Source: Staphylococcus edaphicus
GTDB lineage: Bacteria; Bacillota; Bacilli; Staphylococcales; Staphylococcaceae
Assembly (NCBI RefSeq): GCF_002614725.1
Contig: NZ_MRZN01000001.1
Location: 1 to 64,000, forward strand
Direction: 5' to 3'
Length of the DNA stretch: 64,000 nucleotides
Position numbers and translations under genes: made by a program. Positions 31,141 through 40,500 of the stretch are shown here, piece by piece (the stretch's first letter is position 1; each line of letters opens with the position of its first letter). The notes below the pieces were generated by a model, which was not told where the DNA came from, made no database searches, and saw nothing but the letters and a program-made list of their open reading frames with translations.

Positions 31141-34100
31141 ATGGCAGAAAGGATAAAAGGGTTGCAAATTGACCTATCCATGCGTGATATGGGTGTTGCC
31201 AAAACACTTGCCGGTGTAAAACGTGAGTTTAGGTCCCTGAACTCTAGTTTGAAGTTATCAGGTAATAACTTTAAATACGGAGAGAAAAACGCAGCATCAT
31301 ATAAATCAAGAATGAATGACTTAGATGGTGCAATAAAAGTTGGTACATCTAATTTAAAGCAATTAGAAACTCAATACAAGCAAGTTTCTCAAGAACAAGG
31401 TGCAAATAGTGCTAAAGCTATACGACTACAAACAGAATATGATAAACAAGCTAATTCTATTAACGCTTTAAAAGATGAATATGGAAGATTAGATCAGTAT
31501 TATAAACAAAATTTTTCTTCTATGGGTCAACTGAGCAATAAATTCAAGTCAATTGGAACCGGCATGCAAGATGTAGGTACTAAAGCACAAACGATGGGAC
31601 AATCTTTGACAAGTAAGATAACTAAGCCTGCTTTGTTAGCTGGTGGTGCGTTAGCTGGAATTGCAATTACAAAAGGATTTGGTCGTTTAGTAGAAATAGA
31701 TACTGCTAAAGCTAAATTATCTGCATTAGGTAATAGTGCTAAAGATACTAATACGATTATGGATAATGCTATGGAATCTGTTAAAGGCACATCGTTTGGT
31801 ATGGGAGAAGCTGCAACTACTGCTGCAAACGCGGTTGCTGCTGGAATAAAACCAGGTAAAGAATTAACAAAATATTTAACAACTACTGGTGATGCTGCGG
31901 CAGTTGCCGGAGTCGATATGTCAGAAATGGGTCGAACATTAAATAAAGTTCAAACACAAAACAAAGCATATAATGGCGAATTACAAGAGTTATCAGACCG
32001 CGGTCTACCTATCTATCAATGGTTAGCAAAAGAAGCAGGAGTGACTGGAGAACAAGTTACAGAAATGGCTTCTAAAGGTGAAATATCCAGTAAGATGTTA
32101 CAAGAGGCAATTCGTAACAATATCGGTGGCGCAGCAAAAGAAATGGGTCAAAAATCATTTACTGCATCAGTTCAAAATATGTGGGCGGCAGTTGGAAGAT
32201 TAGGCGCCGCATTTCTTGACGCTGGTGGTAAAGGTGGCGGTTTCTTCTCGAAATTAAAACCTATTATGAATAATCTAACGGAAACATTCGATAAAATGGG
32301 TCCTCAAGCAGAACAATGGGGTGTAGCTCTAGGAAATACTTTTAGCAAAATAATAGATGGTATCAGTGGAATTGTTAAATGGTATCAAGGATTGGACGGA
32401 GGCACTCAAAAAACTCTAGGCGGCTTAGCTAAATGGTTAGGCATTGTCTTATTCACAATGGGACCGGTATTAACTATTTTCGGTAAATTCACAAGTGTAA
32501 TTGGTGGCATGTTTAGTGGTATGTCTGGATTGATACAATTCTTCATTAGACATAACGTTGCTTCTAAAATATCGGCCACTTCACAAGCTATATGGAATGG
32601 TGTTACTGCCACTGCAAAAGGAATAGCTAATGGATATAGATATGCTATAGCTGCACTGAGCACATCGCAAACTGCACAAGCTATTAAAACAAAAATAGCG
32701 TCTGCTGCAACAGTTGTTTGGACAGGCGTAACGAAAGCAGCTGCATTAGCAACCAAAGGTTTAGGCTTAGCTCTGAGATTTATGACGGGTCCCGTTGGTA
32801 TAGTTATAACTGCAATTACTGCATTAGTTGGTGGCATAATATATTTGTGGAAAACCAACAGCACATTTAGAAACGTTGTAATTTCAGCTTGGAACGCAAT
32901 AAAAAATACTGCTATTGCTGTATTTGGTTTCTTAAAACCATATATAATCGGTATTTGGAACGCATTAAAAACTTCGGCTATTACAATATGGAATGCAATT
33001 AAATATGCAGTACAACACCCAATTCAAGCTTTGAAAACTATATTATCCACTTTGTGGAATGGAATGAAAGCAGCAGCCATTAAAATATGGATTCTACTTA
33101 AAAATAGTGTAGTTGCAATTATTAAAGCATACGTTAATCAGGTTAGATCTAATTTTAACTTAGTGAAACGTATTGTAACAACAATATTTAACGCTATTAA
33201 ATCATTTGCTATTAAAGTTTGGAATACTATTAAAAACAGCGTTATAAATATTGTAAAAGGGCTTAAAACTGGAGTAGTAAATACATTTAATACTTTAAGT
33301 AAAGGTATCCATAACATATTTAATGCTGTTAAGAATTTCGCTCTAAAATTATGGACTAATATTAAAAATGGCGTTGTTTCTAGAGCTAAGACTTTATGGA
33401 ATGGCGTAAAAACCATGTTCAATAATTTGAAAAATAGTATTAATTCAATAACAAGTAAAATTAGAAGTTTCTTATACAGTGTTTGGAATTCAATAAAAAA
33501 TAAAGTAATAAATATTGCCAAATCATTATGGAATGGTGTTAAAGATAAATTTAATGGTCTAAAAACTAGTATTAGCAATATTATTAAGAATGTAAAAAAC
33601 AATCTTATCGATACTTGGAACTCAATTAAATCAAAAGTTGTTGATATAGCTTCCGGACTGTGGTCAAAAGTAAAAGGTATATTCAATAATATGAAAGACG
33701 GACTTAAGAATATTATTGGAAAAATAAAAGGCCACATAACCGGTATGGTTGATGCTGTTAAATCTGGATTAAATGGTTTGATTAAAGGTTTAAACTGGGT
33801 CGGAGGCAAATTAGGTTTACCTAACATTCCTAAACTTTCTACTGGTACACAAACTATTAATCGTCAAATCAAAACTACTGGTGATGGTGCATTAAAACAT
33901 GGCACTATGGCAGTAGTTGGCGACAAAGGACCTGGTAATGGTAAAGGTAAAGACGGTCGTCGTGAAATGATTCGCTATCCAAATGGACGTACTGCTTTAA
34001 CACCTGCTAAGGATACAACTACATTCTTACCTAAAGGGTCATCCGTCATCAACGGTGCTACAACACAGAAAATGTTATCTACTGGAACAGTTGATTTACC

Positions 34101-35580
34101 ACACTTTAGCTTAGGTAGTTGGGTTAAAGATAAAGCAATGGATACAGGTAAATGGATTGGAAATTCTGTTAAAAATGGTTATACAAAAGCCAAAGAAGCA
34201 GTAGGTGGAGGCGCTAAATGGCTAGGTGGCAAAGTGAAAGATGTTATGGATTACGTAGATAATCCCGGAAAACTTTTAGACTTAGCATTACAAGCTTTCA
34301 ATGTGGACTTCTCACAATTTAAAGATGATAACCTTGTTGGTCAAATGACAAAAGCTGGATGGAAAAAAATTAAATCTGCAGCTATACAATGGATAAAAGG
34401 CGGAATGGATGCTCAAGTTGGTGACGGTTCAGTATTTGATGGATACAGAATATTGCAACCATATTCAGCTCCTCCTAAAAAACCTAATCCTAATTACCCA
34501 TTTAATGGTGGTGTCCATCACGGTGTCGACTATGACATGAAAGTTGGAACACCAGTAAAAACACCGATGGATGGCAAAGTTCGTAAATGGTACGACCCAT
34601 ACGGTGGTGGTAATGCTATTACAGTAACGAAAGGTAAAACATCATTATGGTTCATGCACTTAGCCGAACAATTGAGAAAAACTGGCGAATCTGTAAAAGC
34701 AGGACAATTAGTCGGTAAATCAGGTAATACTGGTTCTATGACAAACTATCGTCATTTACATTTCCAAGTAAACGAAGGTGGAGAAAGTAATGCTAATTCA
34801 ACTGATCCAATACCTTGGTTGAAGAAAAATGGTAAAGGTGGAGCAGGCGGAAGTAAACCCGCTAAAGCATGGACAGATGATATTAAACGTGCTGCAAAAC
34901 AAATGAAAGTTAAAATCGGGCAAAATGATATTAATGATTTAGTATCTTTAATACAACACGAGTCTGGCGGTAATGCTGGTATCAAGCAAGGTATAACTGA
35001 TATTAACACTCTACTAGGTCAACCTGCACAAGGGCTATTACAATATGTTCCGAAAACATTTAAATCTTATGCTGTTAAAGGTCATGGAAACATTTTAAAT
35101 GGTTACGATCAATTATTAGCATTCTTTAATAACAGTGCTTGGCGTGCTAATTTACCTTCAGGTCGAGGTGGTTGGGGTCCTACTGGGGGGAGACGATTTG
35201 CCACAGGAGGATTAATCAATTCATCCGGTTTGTATAACTTAGCTGAAGAAGGACATCCAGAGTTTGTTATACCAACAGACCCTAGTCGCCAATCGGATGC
35301 AATGAAATTACTTGCTATAGCTAGACAAAGAATTGAAGGTAATAAGAAAAATAAACGCCCTAACCAAATGCGCACACCGTCTACTGGTGGTAATAATAGT
35401 AGTGAAATTGCTCTTATGAAACAACAGTTAGAAGCCACAAAAGAACAAAATAATTTGTTAATGCAATTACTAGGAGTTACTAAGAACATCGAGGGACAAC
35501 CTAAAGGGTTTACTGAAAAAGATGTATCGCAAGCACAAGGTAATAGGGCGAGGATTGCAAGTTATAATTTAGGTCTATGA
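31141..35580 (+). CDS. Tape measure protein with M23 and lytic-transglycosylase-like domains
   Basis: A 1479-residue protein that sets tail length and travels out at DNA injection. N-terminal coiled coil (to about 120), the TP901-type core (about 140-400), then hydrophobic stretches (about 430-460 and 535-580). Residues about 580-850 repeat a WN(A/S)IK(N/S) motif every 20-40 residues. A zinc endopeptidase M23 domain sits at about 1115-1220 (HHGVDYD and HLHF ligands). An SLT-like domain (LVSLIQHESGGNAG...QGLLQYVPKTF) covers about 1255-1340. The two domains should cut peptidoglycan locally during infection. GGAGG precedes the start. Confidence 0.94.
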   Translation: MAERIKGLQIDLSMRDMGVAKTLAGVKREFRSLNSSLKLSGNNFKYGEKNAASYKSRMNDLDGAIKVGTSNLKQLETQYKQVSQEQGANSAKAIRLQTEYDKQANSINALKDEYGRLDQYYKQNFSSMGQLSNKFKSIGTGMQDVGTKAQTMGQSLTSKITKPALLAGGALAGIAITKGFGRLVEIDTAKAKLSALGNSAKDTNTIMDNAMESVKGTSFGMGEAATTAANAVAAGIKPGKELTKYLTTTGDAAAVAGVDMSEMGRTLNKVQTQNKAYNGELQELSDRGLPIYQWLAKEAGVTGEQVTEMASKGEISSKMLQEAIRNNIGGAAKEMGQKSFTASVQNMWAAVGRLGAAFLDAGGKGGGFFSKLKPIMNNLTETFDKMGPQAEQWGVALGNTFSKIIDGISGIVKWYQGLDGGTQKTLGGLAKWLGIVLFTMGPVLTIFGKFTSVIGGMFSGMSGLIQFFIRHNVASKISATSQAIWNGVTATAKGIANGYRYAIAALSTSQTAQAIKTKIASAATVVWTGVTKAAALATKGLGLALRFMTGPVGIVITAITALVGGIIYLWKTNSTFRNVVISAWNAIKNTAIAVFGFLKPYIIGIWNALKTSAITIWNAIKYAVQHPIQALKTILSTLWNGMKAAAIKIWILLKNSVVAIIKAYVNQVRSNFNLVKRIVTTIFNAIKSFAIKVWNTIKNSVINIVKGLKTGVVNTFNTLSKGIHNIFNAVKNFALKLWTNIKNGVVSRAKTLWNGVKTMFNNLKNSINSITSKIRSFLYSVWNSIKNKVINIAKSLWNGVKDKFNGLKTSISNIIKNVKNNLIDTWNSIKSKVVDIASGLWSKVKGIFNNMKDGLKNIIGKIKGHITGMVDAVKSGLNGLIKGLNWVGGKLGLPNIPKLSTGTQTINRQIKTTGDGALKHGTMAVVGDKGPGNGKGKDGRREMIRYPNGRTALTPAKDTTTFLPKGSSVINGATTQKMLSTGTVDLPHFSLGSWVKDKAMDTGKWIGNSVKNGYTKAKEAVGGGAKWLGGKVKDVMDYVDNPGKLLDLALQAFNVDFSQFKDDNLVGQMTKAGWKKIKSAAIQWIKGGMDAQVGDGSVFDGYRILQPYSAPPKKPNPNYPFNGGVHHGVDYDMKVGTPVKTPMDGKVRKWYDPYGGGNAITVTKGKTSLWFMHLAEQLRKTGESVKAGQLVGKSGNTGSMTNYRHLHFQVNEGGESNANSTDPIPWLKKNGKGGAGGSKPAKAWTDDIKRAAKQMKVKIGQNDINDLVSLIQHESGGNAGIKQGITDINTLLGQPAQGLLQYVPKTFKSYAVKGHGNILNGYDQLLAFFNNSAWRANLPSGRGGWGPTGGRRFATGGLINSSGLYNLAEEGHPEFVIPTDPSRQSDAMKLLAIARQRIEGNKKNKRPNQMRTPSTGGNNSSEIALMKQQLEATKEQNNLLMQLLGVTKNIEGQPKGFTEKDVSQAQGNRARIASYNLGL

Positions 35581-35594
35581 TGGAGGTATAAAAA

Positions 35595-36419
35595 TTGGTA
35601 AAAACAGTAAAAATGTTTAACGATAACTTTCAAACTGTTTTAACTGATATCAACGGTCTAAAGTTTTTAGATTACGACGAAGAAGGTGTGGAGGTTCGAG
35701 CCAACACACTTGAAGTCAAAGGTAAAGATGGGGTTTTGATTGGTGATTCATCATTCGGACCCTTTAATCTTATCCTCAGATTCTTTTATAGTGGTTCAGA
35801 TACACAAGATTATAATTTATTAAAACAAAGACTTAGAGGGCTCCTTTTTAGAAGGGAGCCTTTTTACATTGTTCATTCAGATATGCCAGGCAAGAAGTAC
35901 GCTGTTTACTGTACAGAAAATGCAATTACAGATATAGGTACCAAATATGGCAGTTTTGAGATAAGTTTTGTTGTGTATAAAGGCTATAGTGAATCGTTAA
36001 AAGACACTTTAGACGTTAACTTTCTATCAGATAATTGGCAATTTGAAGGTGGTTTAATCACTGATAGAGATATTAGTTACAAACATAATAATAAAAGATT
36101 TTCAATATGGAATGGTAGTTACGATACTATCGACCCATTAAATCATAAATTAATCATAAGAATAAAAGGCAATGCTCCGAATGGTTTTAAAATGACTAAC
36201 CACATGACAGGTGAAACATTTGAATACACAGGAGAATTAAAAGATTATCAAACATTAACATTGCATGGAGTTAATCCAGTAATTGGTGAAAGCAGAGTGG
36301 GCGTAAATACTAATCACGAATGGATTACTTTGATTCCTGGAATGAACAACATTGAAATAGATGGTAATGGTATGAGTAATGTATCGGCAGAATTTGAATT
36401 TAATTTCATATATAGGTAG
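35595..36419 (+). CDS. Distal tail protein (Dit-like)
   Basis: A 274-residue protein of the Sipho_tail family that forms the hub between tail tube and baseplate. It has the TLEVKGKDGVLIGDSSFGPF region and a second domain from about residue 150 (NKRFSIWNGSYDTIDPLNHK). The start is TTG 35595, nine bases behind GGAGG; no ATG is in range. A terminator-like hairpin lies inside the gene at 35837-35865. Confidence 0.87.
   Translation: MVKTVKMFNDNFQTVLTDINGLKFLDYDEEGVEVRANTLEVKGKDGVLIGDSSFGPFNLILRFFYSGSDTQDYNLLKQRLRGLLFRREPFYIVHSDMPGKKYAVYCTENAITDIGTKYGSFEISFVVYKGYSESLKDTLDVNFLSDNWQFEGGLITDRDISYKHNNKRFSIWNGSYDTIDPLNHKLIIRIKGNAPNGFKMTNHMTGETFEYTGELKDYQTLTLHGVNPVIGESRVGVNTNHEWITLIPGMNNIEIDGNGMSNVSAEFEFNFIYR
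35837..35865 (+). terminator. Terminator-like hairpin inside the dit-like gene
   Basis: GGCTCC(TT)/(AA)GGAGCC around a T-rich loop, followed by TTTTTAC. It is within coding sequence and resembles the one inside the tail-completion gene. Confidence 0.5.
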
Positions 36420-36428
36420 GTGAATAGT

Positions 36429-38012
36429 GTGAAAGAATTAATTATCAAAAATAAAGCGGGTAACTATGCTGAAGTGTTCACAGACTATGACCCTGAATCT
36501 TTTGCCTATGAATATGAAGTTAATAACGAAAGAAGTATCTCTCTTACTGCTTATAAAGCAGTGGGTCATGAAGATATATTTGATATGTTAACAAATGAAA
36601 ATTACATCATTTATGAAGGTCAATATTTTGTTATTAAATCAAGCGCTATTAAATATGATAGTCAAGTTATTACAAATGACATTATAGGTAAACATATTTT
36701 TATGGAATTTCAAAATCATTATATTGATAAAGATGTGGAAGATGAAGAATTAAATACAGAAGCAACTGAGGAATCTGTACCTAGTTATACACTACAACAA
36801 TATATTGAATTTGGTTTTAAAAATAATCCATTAGGTTTTACTTACGAGATTATTGGAGAAACGAATAACCGTTCACCAGTAGAAGAACTTGGTGGTAAAA
36901 ATGGAATGGAGCACATCGTTTCGGGTGCTGAGTATTTCAATTATATATACTTTGCCGATAATAAAAAGATTTATTTTTATCAACCTGAAACATTCTATCA
37001 GAGGGCAGAAACGCCAATTATATATAGAGGTAATTCAGATGAATTACAAGCTACTATAGTCACAACTGATCTAAAAACAGTAGGGCTAGGTTATGGTAAA
37101 AAGAAAACAGTTAAAGAAACTAAGAACTATACACCAATCAAACCGAAAGACCTAAAATACTCAGGTAAATTTACTAAGGAGAGTATTTGGAACACTGAGG
37201 AGGTTGGGGCTAGTTATACAAAAACATTTACATGTAAGTGGGGTAATGAAACCCTTACTTGGACACGTAAACGAGGTTCTAAAGGCGGAAAAGTAGATGT
37301 CTACTTGGACAATGTAAAAGTCGATTCCTTTAATACTTACAACAAAACATCAAAAACGGAATCTATTGTCATAGCTAAAAATCTTGAAAAAGGTGAACAC
37401 ACTTTTAAAGCAGTATTTAGAGGTGCTCAATCAGTCGTAGATTATAAGAAGAAACCTGCTCAGATGATGATAGGTACAGAAAAAACGACTATATTAAACC
37501 TTACAGCAGTTTTAAAAGGCTCAGAAGTTTATTATGCAACAACAACTTATAAGAGTCCTAACTATGAAACATTTGGACACATACAAGCACCTACAATCTT
37601 CTCAGACTCAGCTACTACTAAGGAACAAGTAGAAGAACAAATAAAAGAAGCGCTTAATGATGAACCAACTGTGGAATTATCTACTAACTATTTAGGAGAA
37701 GCGGATGATAGGCATTATATAACTGAGGACGATATTAAAGAGAACAGTTTAGTTAGATTCATACATCGTCCATTAGGATTTAATACAGAGTTAAAAGTAG
37801 TGAAATTCACTAAATATCATCCTAAATCTCAGAAAGCTAACGAAGTAGAATTCAGTAATTCAAAGCAGGATATCATATCTATTCAAAATCAAATTAATCT
37901 AAGAATAAAACGAGCAAACAGTACGATAGCTAATGGAAATTGGAACGTAAATAAAAACATACAGCAAGAATTTTATAGCGATGTAATGGGGAGTGTGTTA
38001 ACAGATGCCTGA
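36429..38012 (+). CDS. Tail-associated lysin/endopeptidase-type protein (Tal)
   Basis: A 527-residue protein with the prophage endopeptidase tail pattern (KELIIKNKAGNYAEVFTDYD, SISLTAYKAVGHEDIFDML, ENYIIYEGQYFVIKS). The middle (about 255-345) inserts a beta-rich carbohydrate-binding-like module (CKWGNETLTWTRKRGSKGGK, VDVYLDNVKVDSF). It forms the baseplate tip. GTG 36429 is better placed behind AGGTGA than GTG 36420, which overlaps it. The end overlaps the next gene by 8 bases. Confidence 0.87.
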   Translation: MKELIIKNKAGNYAEVFTDYDPESFAYEYEVNNERSISLTAYKAVGHEDIFDMLTNENYIIYEGQYFVIKSSAIKYDSQVITNDIIGKHIFMEFQNHYIDKDVEDEELNTEATEESVPSYTLQQYIEFGFKNNPLGFTYEIIGETNNRSPVEELGGKNGMEHIVSGAEYFNYIYFADNKKIYFYQPETFYQRAETPIIYRGNSDELQATIVTTDLKTVGLGYGKKKTVKETKNYTPIKPKDLKYSGKFTKESIWNTEEVGASYTKTFTCKWGNETLTWTRKRGSKGGKVDVYLDNVKVDSFNTYNKTSKTESIVIAKNLEKGEHTFKAVFRGAQSVVDYKKKPAQMMIGTEKTTILNLTAVLKGSEVYYATTTYKSPNYETFGHIQAPTIFSDSATTKEQVEEQIKEALNDEPTVELSTNYLGEADDRHYITEDDIKENSLVRFIHRPLGFNTELKVVKFTKYHPKSQKANEVEFSNSKQDIISIQNQINLRIKRANSTIANGNWNVNKNIQQEFYSDVMGSVLTDA

Positions 38013-38553
38013 GATTAATGCTAGACAATTACTAGATGCAAAAGGTGAGGTGTACTTTCCATTTACTCACGTTACTTGTGTGGAAGGTATTCCTGAAGAT
38101 ATTGCTGATTTTGATGTAGGAACAGTAAAAGAAGACGTTAGCAATATTCAATCACAGATAGCTAATTTACAAAGTGCAGTAGCCAATATACCTACAGTAA
38201 CCGATACAGGTTGGCAAAATATTTCTTTTTTAAATGGCGCAATTTCATATGACACAGTAAGTACACCTAAGGCTAGACTATTCTCAGTCAATGGTGTTTA
38301 TTTTTTGTCATTGAAAGGTGCGTTTAAAGGTCTAACTTCAAATAATGTTGAGATTGGGAGAATACCTTCATCGATGACATTTGCTGTTAAAGAAAACAAA
38401 CAATTCTCTCAGTCAATGAGTGTCGTAAATAATATGGCTCAATTTACAAGAATGAGAGTAGACACTAATGGAACGATCAAAATAGAACGTGCAACAGTGG
38501 ACAGTGTTACAAGTGGTTTATGGTTTCCAATTGATATAACAATCATGCTTTAA
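38005..38553 (+). CDS. Baseplate/tail fibre-type protein (182 aa)
   Basis: The N-terminus (NARQLLDAKGEVYFPFTHVT) is typical of proteins that attach to a siphovirus baseplate. A short trimeric coiled coil (SNIQSQIANLQSAVANI) links it to a beta-rich head with repeated strands. It could be an accessory receptor-binding or fibre subunit. It overlaps the Tal-like gene by 8 bases. Confidence 0.72.
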   Translation: MPEINARQLLDAKGEVYFPFTHVTCVEGIPEDIADFDVGTVKEDVSNIQSQIANLQSAVANIPTVTDTGWQNISFLNGAISYDTVSTPKARLFSVNGVYFLSLKGAFKGLTSNNVEIGRIPSSMTFAVKENKQFSQSMSVVNNMAQFTRMRVDTNGTIKIERATVDSVTSGLWFPIDITIML

Positions 38554-38569
38554 GAATAGGAGAATGCAA

Positions 38570-40486
38570 ATGTTGAAATTATTGAAGTCTTTAACTCAAA
38601 CGTTGGGACAAGAATTCAGACAGCAGTTACACACAAATTTTTTGAGAATCGAAGATTTTGTTAATGAATTAACAGATAAGTTTGAAAAACATAAGAACGA
38701 AGATCTAAACGCCCACAGTTCAAAGCAAATAAGCGATGAAAAATTCGGGACAGTTGATAATGGATTGAAAGTCATAAGCAAACGTTATAGTAATTTAGTT
38801 TTATCTAAAGCTAAAAATAGTTTGCAAGAAGTAAAAGACGCTCGTGTAGATAATAAAGGACAAGCTCATTTAACGTTATTTGACCGTTTGTTATCTGACA
38901 ATGTTCGATTTGAGACTGATAAAAACGAAATCATGCAAAGTGTGAATGATGCAAAAGAGAAAGTATTGGCACAAGAATTTGCTTTTGATATACCCAATCA
39001 GTCGTGGCAATATTTAACTAACTTAAGTCCGTGGACAAACTCTGTTATGCAATCATTTCATTTAGATAACGAAACAGGAATTATTTATATGACACAAGTT
39101 TACGGAGATAATTATAAAATTTCACGATTACAACCTAATGGACAGTTTCTATCTCAAATGGAAATAATCGGTGGCGGACACGGAACACAAAACGGTTATC
39201 GTTGGATAGATAATAAGTTATGGATCTATTCATTTATTTATGATAATGACCGTAAATGTAAATTGGTAAGGTTTTCATATAGACCTGATACGAGTATTGG
39301 TTATGGCGATTATGATATGGAAGAAGTATTTACAGGTAAACCAGAACTACCTTATATGACACCTAGTATCAATGAACATGAAGGCATGATTATGTATCGT
39401 ATTCAATATCCCGAATCAGAATGGGATGTAAGAGGTTCAGCTAACTATGTTGAAGTTAGAAAGCTATCTGATGTGGATAATAGAGTAGATAAAGTAATCT
39501 ATAAAATGGATATTCCTAGACGATTAACACAAGGGGCGCAACCTATGCAAGGATGTGCTTATGACGATGGAAAACTTTATTGGTACTCAGGCGATAGTGA
39601 CCCGAATGTACCTAACTTTGTTACTGTGTTTGACTTAAAAACAGGGAAACAATTGTATCAAAAACAAGCAGATGTAGGGAAAATTGGTAATGAATTTCCT
39701 GGTAACTTTGCAGAGGCTGAAGGTATACAAATGTACTATGACAAAGGAACAGGTAAAAAAGCTATGCTCATAGGTGTGACTGTTGGTGCTGGAAACTATC
39801 GTTCACATCAAGTACATGGTATTTTCATGCGTGACGTGTACGACAAACTCACTGCGCAAGCTACACCACAATCATTAATGGAAACTGGAGGACGTACAAA
39901 GACATTACCAGTAATTAATTTCACTAAACTATCAGATATCATTGAACCAGGTGAATATTACTTATATACCGTAGACATACAAAACCTTACCGATTTCCCA
40001 TTACCTAAAGAAATGAGAGATGCTGGTTATTGGTTGCAAGTATCCGCACCAAACCAAGCAGGACAAGTTAAACAAACACTTACAAGAAGTACGTTTTCAC
40101 GAGATATCATGCAATTCACAAGGATTGTATCTATCAATAAATTCTCTGATTCTAACACTACTACTAATTGGAATCATATCGGTAGTACCTCAATTGGTGG
40201 TCCATCTGATGGTATTCCTAACCATATAACAGATATAAGCCAAATTGGTATCATTGCGGATAAACAATGGTATATAACATCCGATAGAAGTCGACAAATT
40301 AAAGATTTACCGATATCAGGTGTGGGGATGACAGCATACGTTGAAAATATAAGCACATATGTATTTAAAGTAACAATCACACGAGTTACTACTACAGCGG
40401 CGGTACAAATGTATATAGCTTATTTCTCCACTACTGAGAATAAACGTACTTCTCCGTGGACACTAATGGATGGGAAAAATATATAG
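38570..40486 (+). CDS. Receptor-binding protein, phi11 Gp45-like
   Basis: A 638-residue protein. The N-terminal 130 residues form a helical stem (LGQEFRQQLHTNFLRIEDFV...NAHSSKQISDEKFG). Residues about 140-430 look like a beta-propeller (WQYLTNLSPWTNSVMQSFHL, GGGHGTQNGYRWIDNKLWIY, GCAYDDGKLYWYSGDSD). C-terminal tower domains include GYWLQVSAPNQAGQV. This stem-platform-tower order is that of phi11 Gp45, which binds glycosylated wall teichoic acid. ATG 38570 has AGGAGA six bases upstream. It is a likely determinant of host range. Confidence 0.82.
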   Translation: MLKLLKSLTQTLGQEFRQQLHTNFLRIEDFVNELTDKFEKHKNEDLNAHSSKQISDEKFGTVDNGLKVISKRYSNLVLSKAKNSLQEVKDARVDNKGQAHLTLFDRLLSDNVRFETDKNEIMQSVNDAKEKVLAQEFAFDIPNQSWQYLTNLSPWTNSVMQSFHLDNETGIIYMTQVYGDNYKISRLQPNGQFLSQMEIIGGGHGTQNGYRWIDNKLWIYSFIYDNDRKCKLVRFSYRPDTSIGYGDYDMEEVFTGKPELPYMTPSINEHEGMIMYRIQYPESEWDVRGSANYVEVRKLSDVDNRVDKVIYKMDIPRRLTQGAQPMQGCAYDDGKLYWYSGDSDPNVPNFVTVFDLKTGKQLYQKQADVGKIGNEFPGNFAEAEGIQMYYDKGTGKKAMLIGVTVGAGNYRSHQVHGIFMRDVYDKLTAQATPQSLMETGGRTKTLPVINFTKLSDIIEPGEYYLYTVDIQNLTDFPLPKEMRDAGYWLQVSAPNQAGQVKQTLTRSTFSRDIMQFTRIVSINKFSDSNTTTNWNHIGSTSIGGPSDGIPNHITDISQIGIIADKQWYITSDRSRQIKDLPISGVGMTAYVENISTYVFKVTITRVTTTAAVQMYIAYFSTTENKRTSPWTLMDGKNI

Positions 40487-40500
40487 GAGGTATTTAGTAT

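Noticed and set aside
33138..33827. A 229-codon frame on the minus strand inside the tape measure gene
   Set aside because: It is the complement of the repetitive tape measure coding sequence, has no ribosome site and contradicts the direction of the whole late operon.
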